DNA of 45,679 nt. Origin: Bacteroidales bacterium (GTDB lineage Bacteria > Bacteroidota > Bacteroidia > Bacteroidales > VadinHA17). The notes beneath the pieces are model-generated. The model had not been told where the DNA came from, did no database searches, and was given only the letters and a program-made list of their open reading frames with translations. This document shows positions 1-7,522 of this stretch, one piece after another. Location of the stretch: NCBI GenBank assembly GCA_021163295.1, contig JAGGXD010000070.1, forward strand, positions 1 to 45,679, in the 5' to 3' direction. The translations under genes were made by a program, and so were the position numbers. Numbering within the stretch: the stretch's first letter is position 1; every line of letters starts with the position of its first letter.

Positions 1-779
1 ATCCAGTCGGATGATGGCATATCCTTCATCCACCAGTGTTCTGAACCGCAATGGTTAAAGATCATATCCATTACCAGTTTAATCCCTTTTTCTTTTGCAA
101 TTCTACCCAGTTCCCGGTAATCTTCATTTGATCCAAATCGCCTGTCCACCCTGTAGAAATCAGTAGCAGCATAACCATGATACGACCATTCAGGCTGGTC
201 ATTTTCCAGGACAGGGTTTAACCATATAGAGGTAAATCCCATTTTACTTAAATAATCAAGATTCTCAGTGATCCCTTTTATATCACCTCCATGCCTGCCG
301 AAGGGCTTCTTACGGTTAAGGCCTTCTTTCATACCTGTAACTTCATCATTTGAGGGATCTCCATTAGCGAAACGGTCCGGCATGATCAGGTACATAACAT
401 CAGAGTTGTTAAATCCTTCACGTTCGGCAGATCCCGGTTCACGCTTTTTAAGTTCATATGTATAAGAATGGACTACTTCCCCATCCTTCATAAATTTAAC
501 ATCAAATTTACCCGGAAGAACATTTTGAGCCAAACTCAGATCGATAAAGAGATAATTGGGATTTTCTACTAACGATACTGATTTTAGGGTTACCCCTTCA
601 TATGATAATTCCACTTTGTTCTCAGAAATATTCTTGCCATGAACAAGGATTTGAAGGCCGGGGTTTTTCATTCCTGCCCACCAGAATGGAGGCTCAACAT
701 GGTAAATTTGTGCATTTAAAGATGTTAAGGTTGCAACTAACACAGTTAACAACAAGCAGATTGTTTTTAATGTTTTCAT
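1..779 (-). CDS. GH13 alpha-amylase family protein (neopullulanase/cyclomaltodextrinase type), 3' end cut by window edge
   Basis: The reverse strand reads open from an ATG at 779 to the window edge, giving about 259 residues. It begins with a signal peptide (MKTLKTICLLLTVLVATLTS, ending near NAQ). An Alpha-amylase_N2-like domain follows, marked by VEPPFWWAGMKNP and ILVHG. The GH13 barrel then begins (VMYLIMPDRFANGDPSND, RHGGDIKGI, GFTSIWLNP, YHGYAATDFYRVD), with conserved region I at DMIFNHCGSEHW. The family hydrolyses alpha-1,4/1,6-glucans or cyclodextrins, and SusA-type members act in the periplasm on imported oligosaccharides. The catalytic Asp/Glu residues lie beyond the edge, so the exact activity cannot be read. 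It faces away from the gene at 879 and may serve the SusC/SusD locus further right, which is an inference from proximity. Confidence 0.9.
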   Translation of the reverse strand, partial: MKTLKTICLLLTVLVATLTSLNAQIYHVEPPFWWAGMKNPGLQILVHGKNISENKVELSYEGVTLKSVSLVENPNYLFIDLSLAQNVLPGKFDVKFMKDGEVVHSYTYELKKREPGSAEREGFNNSDVMYLIMPDRFANGDPSNDEVTGMKEGLNRKKPFGRHGGDIKGITENLDYLSKMGFTSIWLNPVLENDQPEWSYHGYAATDFYRVDRRFGSNEDYRELGRIAKEKGIKLVMDMIFNHCGSEHWWMKDMPSSDW

Positions 780-853
780 TGTTAAGTATTGTTTTGCACT
801 TATAACTTTAGAACCTGAATAGTTAAATAAGTCGTATGAAATAATAAATTATA

Positions 854-861
854 TATATTTG
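854..861 (+). promoter_or_regulatory. Candidate Bacteroidota -7 element
   Basis: TATATTTG matches the Bacteroidota -7 consensus TAnnTTTG. It lies about 18 nt ahead of the TTG start proposed for the next gene, which would give a very short leader. No clear TTTG -33 box is visible at the expected distance, so this is weak. Confidence 0.3.
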
Positions 862-878
862 TCCTAAACAAGGCTGTA

Positions 879-1106
879 TTGATACGAAGAAAAGTTAAAG
901 ATAAAAAACTTAAAAGAACGAACAGGCATACTATCATGTTTAATAATCGTGAGTTGGATGTGTTGAATGCATATTGTGCCAAATATAAAATAAGAAACAG
1001 ATCAAAATTTATGCGGGAAGCTATTATTACTACCGTATTGAAAAAACTGGATGATGATTACCCAACGTTGTGGAATATTGGTGAACATAATCTTTTTTCA
1101 AAATGA
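879..1106 (+). CDS. Small ribbon-helix-helix-like protein
   Basis: A 75-residue basic protein. The stretch RTNRHTIMFNNRELDVLN followed by a helical SKFMREAI segment resembles a MetJ/Arc-type ribbon-helix-helix fold, with one beta strand and then two helices. The reading frame opens at a TTG at 879. The first ATG (residue 20, position 936) would cut through the putative DNA-contacting strand, so the TTG start is preferred. The stop overlaps the start of the next gene in an ATGA arrangement, so the two are probably translated together. It could be a transcriptional regulator of itself and the stress protein. The DNA target is unknown, and the family assignment rests on pattern only. Confidence 0.65.
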   Translation: MIRRKVKDKKLKRTNRHTIMFNNRELDVLNAYCAKYKIRNRSKFMREAIITTVLKKLDDDYPTLWNIGEHNLFSK

Positions 1107-2218
1107 AAGAAAATATTGTAAATATTGTTACTTACCAGAGTCATAGAGTTGCTTATTCCTTGAAGAATCAATTATACTCAATTGGAATTGAATCTTTTCT
1201 TTTACATACAGAAAGCGATATTGCCGAAAAGAGAGGGGAAAGTAAAGAGATTAAAATTAGAGTGAAAGAAAGTGATGTTGAGGAAGCTGTTAAATTGTTA
1301 GTGCAGTTGGGTACTGATTTTGAAAAAAACGAAGAGAAAAGGGGCATTAATTATAGAAGAATACTCGTTCCTGTTGATTTTTCAGAGAACTCTGTAAAAG
1401 CATGTTTATTTGCAATTGGGATAGCTGAAAAAATGAAAGCGGAGATTAAACTTCTCCATGTTTTTAAGGAACCGGTTGAAGAACCTTCGCGGATAAAACA
1501 AACCGGCACTTTTGAGAAGTATTATCGTGATGAACTCAGGATAGTGGAAGAGGAGAGCAAAGGGAAAATGATAAAATTTATTGAAAAGATAAAAGGAATC
1601 ACCGAGCACGAAAAATATTCAAAAGCGAACTTTCATTTTTCTCTTATTGCAGGAAAACTGAGCGTCAGGATCCCGGCTATATGCAATTCCTATAAGCCTG
1701 ATGTTTTGGTTATAGGCAGCGGAAGTTCAGCAATTAGTTCAAAACCCGAATCCCAACAGGCAGCAATTAAGATAATAGAAAGTGTTAACCTCCCTATCCT
1801 GGTTGTCCCTGAAGAATCAGATTATAAAGGGATTGATAACCTCTCAGTGTTATATGTAACTGATTTCCTTGATTCTGACCATACTTCTTTCAGGACTTTA
1901 TTATCGCTTCTGGCACCATTTAATGTAAAATATTACTGTATTCATGTTGAAAACAGGGATGAAGAAGTCATCAAGGAACAAAAAATGGAAGAGCTAAAAA
2001 AATTAACTGAAAAAGATTACAGAAATTATAATGTTGATTGGTTATTAATAAAAAACAGGGATGTTATTAACGGGATACAATCGTTTGTTGAACAGAATGA
2101 TATTAAGTTAGTGTCATTTACTTCTCCAAAAAGAAGCATGATATACCGGCTGCTTAATCCTGGCAACCTGAAACGAATGATGAAACAGATAAAGATACCA
2201 ATGTTCATATTTCGCTGA
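1103..2218 (+). CDS. DUF2007-like domain fused to tandem universal stress (UspA) domains
   Basis: 371 residues in three parts. Residues 1-75 look like a DUF2007-type putative signal-transducing module (VTYQSHRVAYSLKNQLYSIG, KIRVKESDVEEAVKLL). Residues 85-225 form a first UspA domain (RRILVPVDFSENSVKA, LLHVF) that ends with a GSGSSAISS nucleotide-loop-like segment and LPILVVPE. Residues 240-371 form a second, more diverged UspA domain (LSVLYVTDFLDSD, PMFIFR) without an obvious G-x2-G-x9-G motif. Tandem Usp proteins are cytosolic and linked to stress, redox or energy status. The start overlaps the preceding small gene by 4 nt. The N-terminal fusion is the unusual part. Confidence 0.85.
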   Translation: MKENIVNIVTYQSHRVAYSLKNQLYSIGIESFLLHTESDIAEKRGESKEIKIRVKESDVEEAVKLLVQLGTDFEKNEEKRGINYRRILVPVDFSENSVKACLFAIGIAEKMKAEIKLLHVFKEPVEEPSRIKQTGTFEKYYRDELRIVEEESKGKMIKFIEKIKGITEHEKYSKANFHFSLIAGKLSVRIPAICNSYKPDVLVIGSGSSAISSKPESQQAAIKIIESVNLPILVVPEESDYKGIDNLSVLYVTDFLDSDHTSFRTLLSLLAPFNVKYYCIHVENRDEEVIKEQKMEELKKLTEKDYRNYNVDWLLIKNRDVINGIQSFVEQNDIKLVSFTSPKRSMIYRLLNPGNLKRMMKQIKIPMFIFR

Positions 2219-2262
2219 TTTTAGATTTCAAATTTCCAGTTACTTCACAAATCGTTAATCGG

Positions 2263-2283
2263 TGTTCCTTGTTCATTATTCAT
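2263..2283 (+). repeat. Short degenerate tandem repeat, period 7
   Basis: Three consecutive heptamers, TGTTCCT, TGTTCAT and TATTCAT, lie in the gap between the stress-protein gene and the next gene. It is short and could be chance alone. It is listed because several longer arrays of the same period occur elsewhere in the window. Confidence 0.35.
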
Positions 2284-2343
2284 TTTTTTGAGTTTATAGA
2301 CGAACTCTAAATATTGATAATTAATTAATACCATCCTGTGAAT

Positions 2344-2937
2344 ATGAGAAAATTTGTTTTAACATTTTGTTTAAGTATTCTGCTTGTTCAATTATATGGG
2401 CAGATTGAAGCAACAACTATAAATGATAAAAAAGTATTGTTGTTTGAAGACGGTACATGGAAATATGTGAAAACAAACCGGATTCATTCAATTGATTGTA
2501 TGCTGTTGACTTCAATAGCAGAAGATACTATAACCGGCGGGAAATATATATCATCGTCGGGAAATGTTTTTGTTTCGAAAAATGGAGAAAAAGGATTCAG
2601 GATATCAATTAAGAAAATATTTAGTGAAGAATATACAGGTTTCTATTTTAAAGTAATTGGGGGAGGATGTATTGGCGATAATCCAATGATTGAAATATTG
2701 TTCAGAGACGGCACAAAATCTAATTTTTTTGCTGATAGTAAAAACAATTGTGAGAATGATATATATGTTTTTTTGGGAGGAGAATATGGGAAAGAGGAGT
2801 ATCTGGAACAGATACGAAAAAAAGAGATAAAAACCATGAGAATCCATACGAATAATTCATATGTTCAGGAGAATTTCACAGTAGAGAACTCACGTGAACT
2901 AATCAATATACTGGTTTGTATTTTGGGCAGGGCATAA
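2344..2937 (+). CDS. Exported protein of unknown function
   Basis: I do not recognise this family. The protein has a clear signal peptide (MRKFVLTFCLSILLVQLYG, then QIEA). It continues with KKVLLFEDGTWKYVK, a short motif seen near the mature N terminus of many Bacteroidota exported proteins. The rest looks like a beta-rich soluble domain without catalytic signatures; two cysteines (in GGGCIGDN and NNCEND) might pair. An in-frame GTG six bases upstream is possible, but ATG at 2344 gives the canonical signal peptide. It is followed after about 80 bp by the GH130-like gene on the same strand. Confidence 0.7.
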   Translation: MRKFVLTFCLSILLVQLYGQIEATTINDKKVLLFEDGTWKYVKTNRIHSIDCMLLTSIAEDTITGGKYISSSGNVFVSKNGEKGFRISIKKIFSEEYTGFYFKVIGGGCIGDNPMIEILFRDGTKSNFFADSKNNCENDIYVFLGGEYGKEEYLEQIRKKEIKTMRIHTNNSYVQENFTVENSRELINILVCILGRA

Positions 2938-3016
2938 CCCTGTGTGAAAATTCAAATTTTGTGTGCAAGCGAGTGAAGCTGAAATTATACCTGATAAATT
3001 GGTTTAATAAAAAACT

Positions 3017-4114
3017 ATGAAAATGAAAAAGAGTATTCTTTATTTAATGCTAATAATAAGCTTTGGGTGTACTACAAATCATTCATCTGATTGGGATTTT
3101 CAACCTTTTTATAAACCGGCCGAAAACCCGATTGTTAAAGCTGATTCAACTTTAACTTTTGTTTGTCCTGTAAAAAATGAAGTAGTTCAATGGCAGAAAG
3201 CAGATGTCTTTAACCCGGCTGCCATTATAAAAGACAACAAAGTATATTTATTACTTCGTTGTGAAGATAATCCAAAAGCTATTCTTGGTGGACGAACTTC
3301 CAGAATTGGTTTGGCTTCCAGCGAAGATGGTATCCATTTCACAAAATATCCTACACCTGTTTTGTATCCCGACAGCAGTGACTTTTTACAATACGATTAT
3401 CCCGGTGGTTGTGAGGATCCAAGGGTTGTTGAAACACATGACGGCTTATATGTTATGGCTTATACGTCATGGAATCAGGATGTTGCCAGATTAAGCATTG
3501 CGTTTTCAAAAGATCTGTTACACTGGGAGAAGAAAGGACCGGCATTTACAAAGGCTTATGATGGTAAATTTTTAAATTATTGGTCTAAATCCGGATCCAT
3601 TATTACAAAAATGGATGGAGACCGGCAGATTGTTGCAAAAATTGATGGGAAATACTGGATGTACTGGGGTGAAAAATTTATCAACCTTGCATGGTCAGAG
3701 AATTTATTTGACTGGTATCCGTCATTAGATGAAAGGGAAGAACTTAAAGCTGTTGTTAAGCCGCGAAAGAATAAATTTGACAGCCACCTTACTGAATGCG
3801 GGCCACCCGCGCTAATTATGGGTGATGGTATTGTCCTGTTCTATAATGGGAAAAATTCTGAAGCAGAAGACTCTGATCCTGACTTACCAAAGGGAACTTA
3901 TTCGGTGGGGATGGTGGTTTTTGATATAAACAATCCGGAGGAAGTCATTTACCGTTCCGATACATATTTATTAAAACCAACTCTTCCGCATGAAATGACC
4001 GGTCAATATAAATCAGGAACTACATTTGCAGAAGGTCTGGTATATTTTAAATCGAAATGGTTTCTGTATTATGGAACAGCAGATTCATTTGTTGGTGTAG
4101 CGATTTCAGAATAA
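3017..4114 (+). CDS. GH130-like glycoside phosphorylase/hydrolase, lipoprotein
   Basis: 365 residues with a lipoprotein signal (ILYLMLIISFGC, Cys at residue 18). The body is a five-bladed-propeller-type sequence with GH130 hallmarks: FNPAAIIKDNKVYLLLRCED, RIGLASSEDGIHF, GCEDPRVVE near residues 131-139, and DGKYWMYWGE near residues 210-219. GH130 enzymes cleave or phosphorolyse beta-linked mannosides; exported members in Bacteroidota include beta-1,2-mannosidases. The lipid anchor argues for a periplasmic or surface role. The gene converges on the ASPIC/VCBS operon with only 7 bp between stop codons. Substrate is inferred from family only; a GH43/GH32-like propeller fold is the alternative reading. 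Start could also be the ATG at 3023. Confidence 0.82.
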   Translation: MKMKKSILYLMLIISFGCTTNHSSDWDFQPFYKPAENPIVKADSTLTFVCPVKNEVVQWQKADVFNPAAIIKDNKVYLLLRCEDNPKAILGGRTSRIGLASSEDGIHFTKYPTPVLYPDSSDFLQYDYPGGCEDPRVVETHDGLYVMAYTSWNQDVARLSIAFSKDLLHWEKKGPAFTKAYDGKFLNYWSKSGSIITKMDGDRQIVAKIDGKYWMYWGEKFINLAWSENLFDWYPSLDEREELKAVVKPRKNKFDSHLTECGPPALIMGDGIVLFYNGKNSEAEDSDPDLPKGTYSVGMVVFDINNPEEVIYRSDTYLLKPTLPHEMTGQYKSGTTFAEGLVYFKSKWFLYYGTADSFVGVAISE

Positions 4115-4121
4115 AATCGCT

Positions 4122-7100
4122 TTAATATTGGAATATTTGCAGATATCCGTTATTTATTGCAGTTACTAAAAAATGTTTTCCAAGTATCTCAATTGAGTGT
4201 ATCTTCCTTGCATCTCCGTTTATCCTGAGACCACTTTCCACCGGCATCAAAACGCTAAATTCATGACCGGTGTCACCTAATAAACACCAGCCATAGCTGG
4301 CATCATAACGACCGATAGACGGTCTGACTGAATAATTGTTACCGACAAGAACAAGATCATTTTTCCCATCAAGGTCAAAATCATGAACAACAATATCGCG
4401 AACAGGAGAAAACTGGGCTGTTTGGGGAAGTTTATTTATTTCAAATGTTCCATCTCCATTATTCAGGAACAGACAACTTTCAAAAAGCACTGCTCTTCTA
4501 ATGATTGATTGATCCAATTTTTCCTTTCCAAATATATCCTTTGCAGTCTTTCCTCCAAAATCAGAATAATTGGGATACTTCTTTTTTAAGCCGGGCATCT
4601 GACCAGCCAGCTCGTCCAAAGAGGCTATGGGATAGCTTATGCCGTTAGAATAGGAACAGATCACCTGGTCCAGCGAACCATTATTATCAAAATCATTCAC
4701 AAACATTTCGACCGGTTCTTGTTTTGAAGCTTTCAGTAATGAATTAAGCCCTAAATTCCCACCAATTAAATCCAAATCTCCATCGTCGTCAACATCAGCA
4801 ACCTGTAAACAATTCCACCATCCTGATGTTTTATCCAGACCTGTTGAATCGGTTATATCAGTAAAATGCTCATCATCATTCCTGAACATACAAACTTTCA
4901 TCCATTCACCCACTAACACCAGATCCGGATCACCATCCTGATCATAATCCATCCATCTTGCGTCAGTCACCATGCCGGCATTTTTTAACCCTTTCATTCG
5001 AATATCTGTTACATCCTTAAATATGCCATTTCCATTGTTTTCAAGAAGAAACTGATCAGGTGACAATCCATAAGCACCCGGCACAGATCTCGAACCCACA
5101 AACAAATCCAGATCACCATCGCCATCAAAGTCAGCAGGCCGTACACAGGATCCATTACAGGCCATATAAGGCAGTGAACCTACAGACTTAAATCCTCCTT
5201 TTCCATCGTTTATAAGCAGCCTGTCAGTCAGTAACGGATCTTTTACAGGCACCTCATTGCCTCCCCGTACAATATACAGGTCAAGATCACCATCTCCGTC
5301 GGCATCAAATAAAGCTGCATCTACATCTTCGGTAAATCGGTCCTTTATAAATAGAGGGACATACAATGGACTGAAAGTTCCGTTAGATTGTTGTGTAAGC
5401 AACATGGCTGTTTGCTCTTTAGCCCCACCTACAAACATATCATCCAGCCCGTCACCATTTATATCACCAACAGCCAAAGCCGGTCCCTCTGCCGATAAAT
5501 TATGAGGTATCAGGTGCTCACGGTTTAAATCCGTATAAGCATCTTCTTTATGCCTGTATTCAAGTCCGGGGATCCGAAGCCTGGAAAACAATTTTTTATT
5601 ATCATTTTTTTGTTCATTTTTTGATACAGATTTCTCAGCCTTGTTCATTTCTAATGTTATAATCTGATCAACCGGCACATCATAAAGTATTTGTTCCGAC
5701 CGGTTGGGCCAACGCACGACAAGTGAATCGATCTTTTTTGTTTGCCCCAGTCCAAAATGTAACACATCAGAAGTGGCGGACATAAATCCCCTTGTAACAA
5801 ATTGCTCAGCGACAATTTCTTGATTTTTACAGAATAAAGTAACACGGGTTCCTACTGCTCGTGTGTTCAACCCTTGTCCTTTTAAAACAACGGATAAATA
5901 ATGATTGTTCAATAGAGTTGTGGCATTATTCCTGTAAATAAATGCCGGATCATTAATATTGTTGACAATAAGATCCAGATCACCATCATTATCGAGATCG
6001 GCATAAGTGGAACCATTGGAATAAGACCGGGTTTCAAAACCCCATGCTTTGGCCATATTCGAAAATGTAAGATCACGGTTGTTTTTAAAGATATAATTGA
6101 CATTTGGATACAATGGCATCTTCTCGTACAACACCTTATCCGGCACATCACTATTATCTTGAGTTGGAAAATATCTGTTTCCTCCTGTTAAAAATTTGAT
6201 ATAATCCAGATCATTAGCCCTGCGGTATATTCCATTTGTAATAAAAATATCTTTCCATCCGTCATTATCAACATCACAAAACAAGGGTGACCAACTCCAG
6301 TCAGTGGCGTAAATCCCTGCCAAACGCCCAATTTCACTAAACATACCCCCACCCAAATTTAGTTGGAGCGTATTTCGCACATACTGGTGATAATACCCGT
6401 AGTTTAACTTCAATTCAAAAAGTTCTTTTTCATCTTCACCTCCCGATTGTTTCAAAATATTTTCCTCATCCGGCAGCATATCCAAAACCATCACATCCAA
6501 AAGACCATCATTGTTGAAATCTCCAACATCATTACCCATTGAGGATCGACTTGTATGTGCTAACATTTCCGTCAATCGCTCTGAGAAAGTGCCATTCCTG
6601 TTGTTGATATATAAATAATCATTTTCGTGGAAATCATTCGATATATAAATATCGGGAAAACCATCATTATTAATGTCACAGATATTTACACCTAAACCAT
6701 AACCAATCTGACTGCTGTATATGCCTGCCCGGCGGGTAATATCACGAAAAACACGTCCTCCTTCTACCTTATCATTTCTATACAATCTGTCACCGGCGCG
6801 TGCATCATTACCAAAGCGCAAAGCCGCACCACCATAACTACGGGAAGTATGCACCGAATGGTTTAACAGATACATATCAAGATCCCCATCCATATCATAG
6901 TCGAAAAAAGCTGCCTGTGTAGAAAATCCCTGGAAATCAAGTCCGTAGGCATGAGCCTCTTCTTTAAATGTCAGATCACCCTGATTAATGAATAGTTGGT
7001 TTCTACCATAAAGACCCTTGTAATTTCCAACCTGACAAACATAAATATCCAAGAATCCATCCCCATTCACATCTGCCATTGTAACACCGGTCTTCCAGTT

Positions 7101-7436
7101 ACCCTTCCCTGCCACCCCGGCCCTATTTGTGATATCTTTAAATGCAAAATTTCCCTTGTTTAAGTATAATTTATTGGGTTTTTGATTAGAAGTGAAATAC
7201 AAGTCTGTCAGACCATCGTTATTGATGTCTCCTGCGGCAACTCCTGCACCGTTATTGAAGTAAAGATATTCAATGATATTAAATTGCTCGGTTTCTGTCA
7301 GTTTGTTTATAAAATTAACATGGGTGGAGGAAGGGGGTAACAACGAAAACAAATAATCACTTTCTTTTTCCTCAGGTTTACAGGAATAAACCAGTAAAGG
7401 CAGAAGTAAAAAATAAGTTGATTTTTTTAAAAACAT
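4122..7436 (-). CDS. ASPIC/UnbV and VCBS/FG-GAP double-propeller lipoprotein (copy 1)
   Basis: About 1,104 residues. The start chosen, ATG at 7436, gives a compact lipoprotein signal (MFLKKSTYFLLLPLLVYSC). An ATG at 7454 is also possible. Extension to 7505 would translate a palindromic repeat and is rejected. I count 14 DxDxDG-type calcium loops: seven (DINNDGLTD through DLDNDGDLD) before a UnbV/ASPIC domain at about residues 512-592 (GTRVTLFCKN, FGLGQTKKIDSLVVRWPN), and seven after it (DINGDGLDD through DFDLDGKND). This resembles CRTAC1-like proteins and suggests two seven-bladed propellers. It is the most diverged and last-transcribed of three paralogues downstream of susCD. The role is unproven; surface glycan or ligand binding is an inference. 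Confidence 0.9.
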   Translation of the reverse strand: MFLKKSTYFLLLPLLVYSCKPEEKESDYLFSLLPPSSTHVNFINKLTETEQFNIIEYLYFNNGAGVAAGDINNDGLTDLYFTSNQKPNKLYLNKGNFAFKDITNRAGVAGKGNWKTGVTMADVNGDGFLDIYVCQVGNYKGLYGRNQLFINQGDLTFKEEAHAYGLDFQGFSTQAAFFDYDMDGDLDMYLLNHSVHTSRSYGGAALRFGNDARAGDRLYRNDKVEGGRVFRDITRRAGIYSSQIGYGLGVNICDINNDGFPDIYISNDFHENDYLYINNRNGTFSERLTEMLAHTSRSSMGNDVGDFNNDGLLDVMVLDMLPDEENILKQSGGEDEKELFELKLNYGYYHQYVRNTLQLNLGGGMFSEIGRLAGIYATDWSWSPLFCDVDNDGWKDIFITNGIYRRANDLDYIKFLTGGNRYFPTQDNSDVPDKVLYEKMPLYPNVNYIFKNNRDLTFSNMAKAWGFETRSYSNGSTYADLDNDGDLDLIVNNINDPAFIYRNNATTLLNNHYLSVVLKGQGLNTRAVGTRVTLFCKNQEIVAEQFVTRGFMSATSDVLHFGLGQTKKIDSLVVRWPNRSEQILYDVPVDQIITLEMNKAEKSVSKNEQKNDNKKLFSRLRIPGLEYRHKEDAYTDLNREHLIPHNLSAEGPALAVGDINGDGLDDMFVGGAKEQTAMLLTQQSNGTFSPLYVPLFIKDRFTEDVDAALFDADGDGDLDLYIVRGGNEVPVKDPLLTDRLLINDGKGGFKSVGSLPYMACNGSCVRPADFDGDGDLDLFVGSRSVPGAYGLSPDQFLLENNGNGIFKDVTDIRMKGLKNAGMVTDARWMDYDQDGDPDLVLVGEWMKVCMFRNDDEHFTDITDSTGLDKTSGWWNCLQVADVDDDGDLDLIGGNLGLNSLLKASKQEPVEMFVNDFDNNGSLDQVICSYSNGISYPIASLDELAGQMPGLKKKYPNYSDFGGKTAKDIFGKEKLDQSIIRRAVLFESCLFLNNGDGTFEINKLPQTAQFSPVRDIVVHDFDLDGKNDLVLVGNNYSVRPSIGRYDASYGWCLLGDTGHEFSVLMPVESGLRINGDARKIHSIEILGKHFLVTAINNGYLQIFQY

Positions 7437-7443
7437 AAATCTA

Positions 7444-7522
7444 TATTTCCTCATTTCCTCATCACCCTTCGTCCGCCGTAGCCTTGGCGAAGGCGGATCA
7501 TTCACTCATCACCTCATTCACC
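7444..7522. repeat. REP-like palindrome flanked by CATCACCT-type octamers
   Basis: The core TCCGCC (7472-7477) pairs with GGCGGA (7492-7497), and an inner GCC-TT-GGC hairpin lies between them. On both sides are octamer runs: CATTTCCT and CATCACCC at 7452-7467, then CATTCACT, CATCACCT and CATTCACC at 7499-7522. It sits between two ASPIC genes and runs into the start region of copy 1 and the stop region of copy 2. I recognise the core as a dispersed palindrome type common in environmental genomes; copy number here is not visible. Confidence 0.6.

Noticed and set aside
268-805. Two small plus-strand frames opposite the amylase gene
   Set aside because: Both lie antisense to a clear GH13 reading frame that runs to the window edge, and neither shows a domain.
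2950-2965. AAAATT-CA-AATTTT inverted repeat after the exported orphan gene as a terminator
   Set aside because: The stem is only A-T pairs with a 2-nt loop, too weak to call a terminator.
7437-7505. N-terminal extension of ASPIC copy 1 to position 7,505
   Set aside because: It translates the REP-like palindrome and octamer run and would bury the lipoprotein signal.
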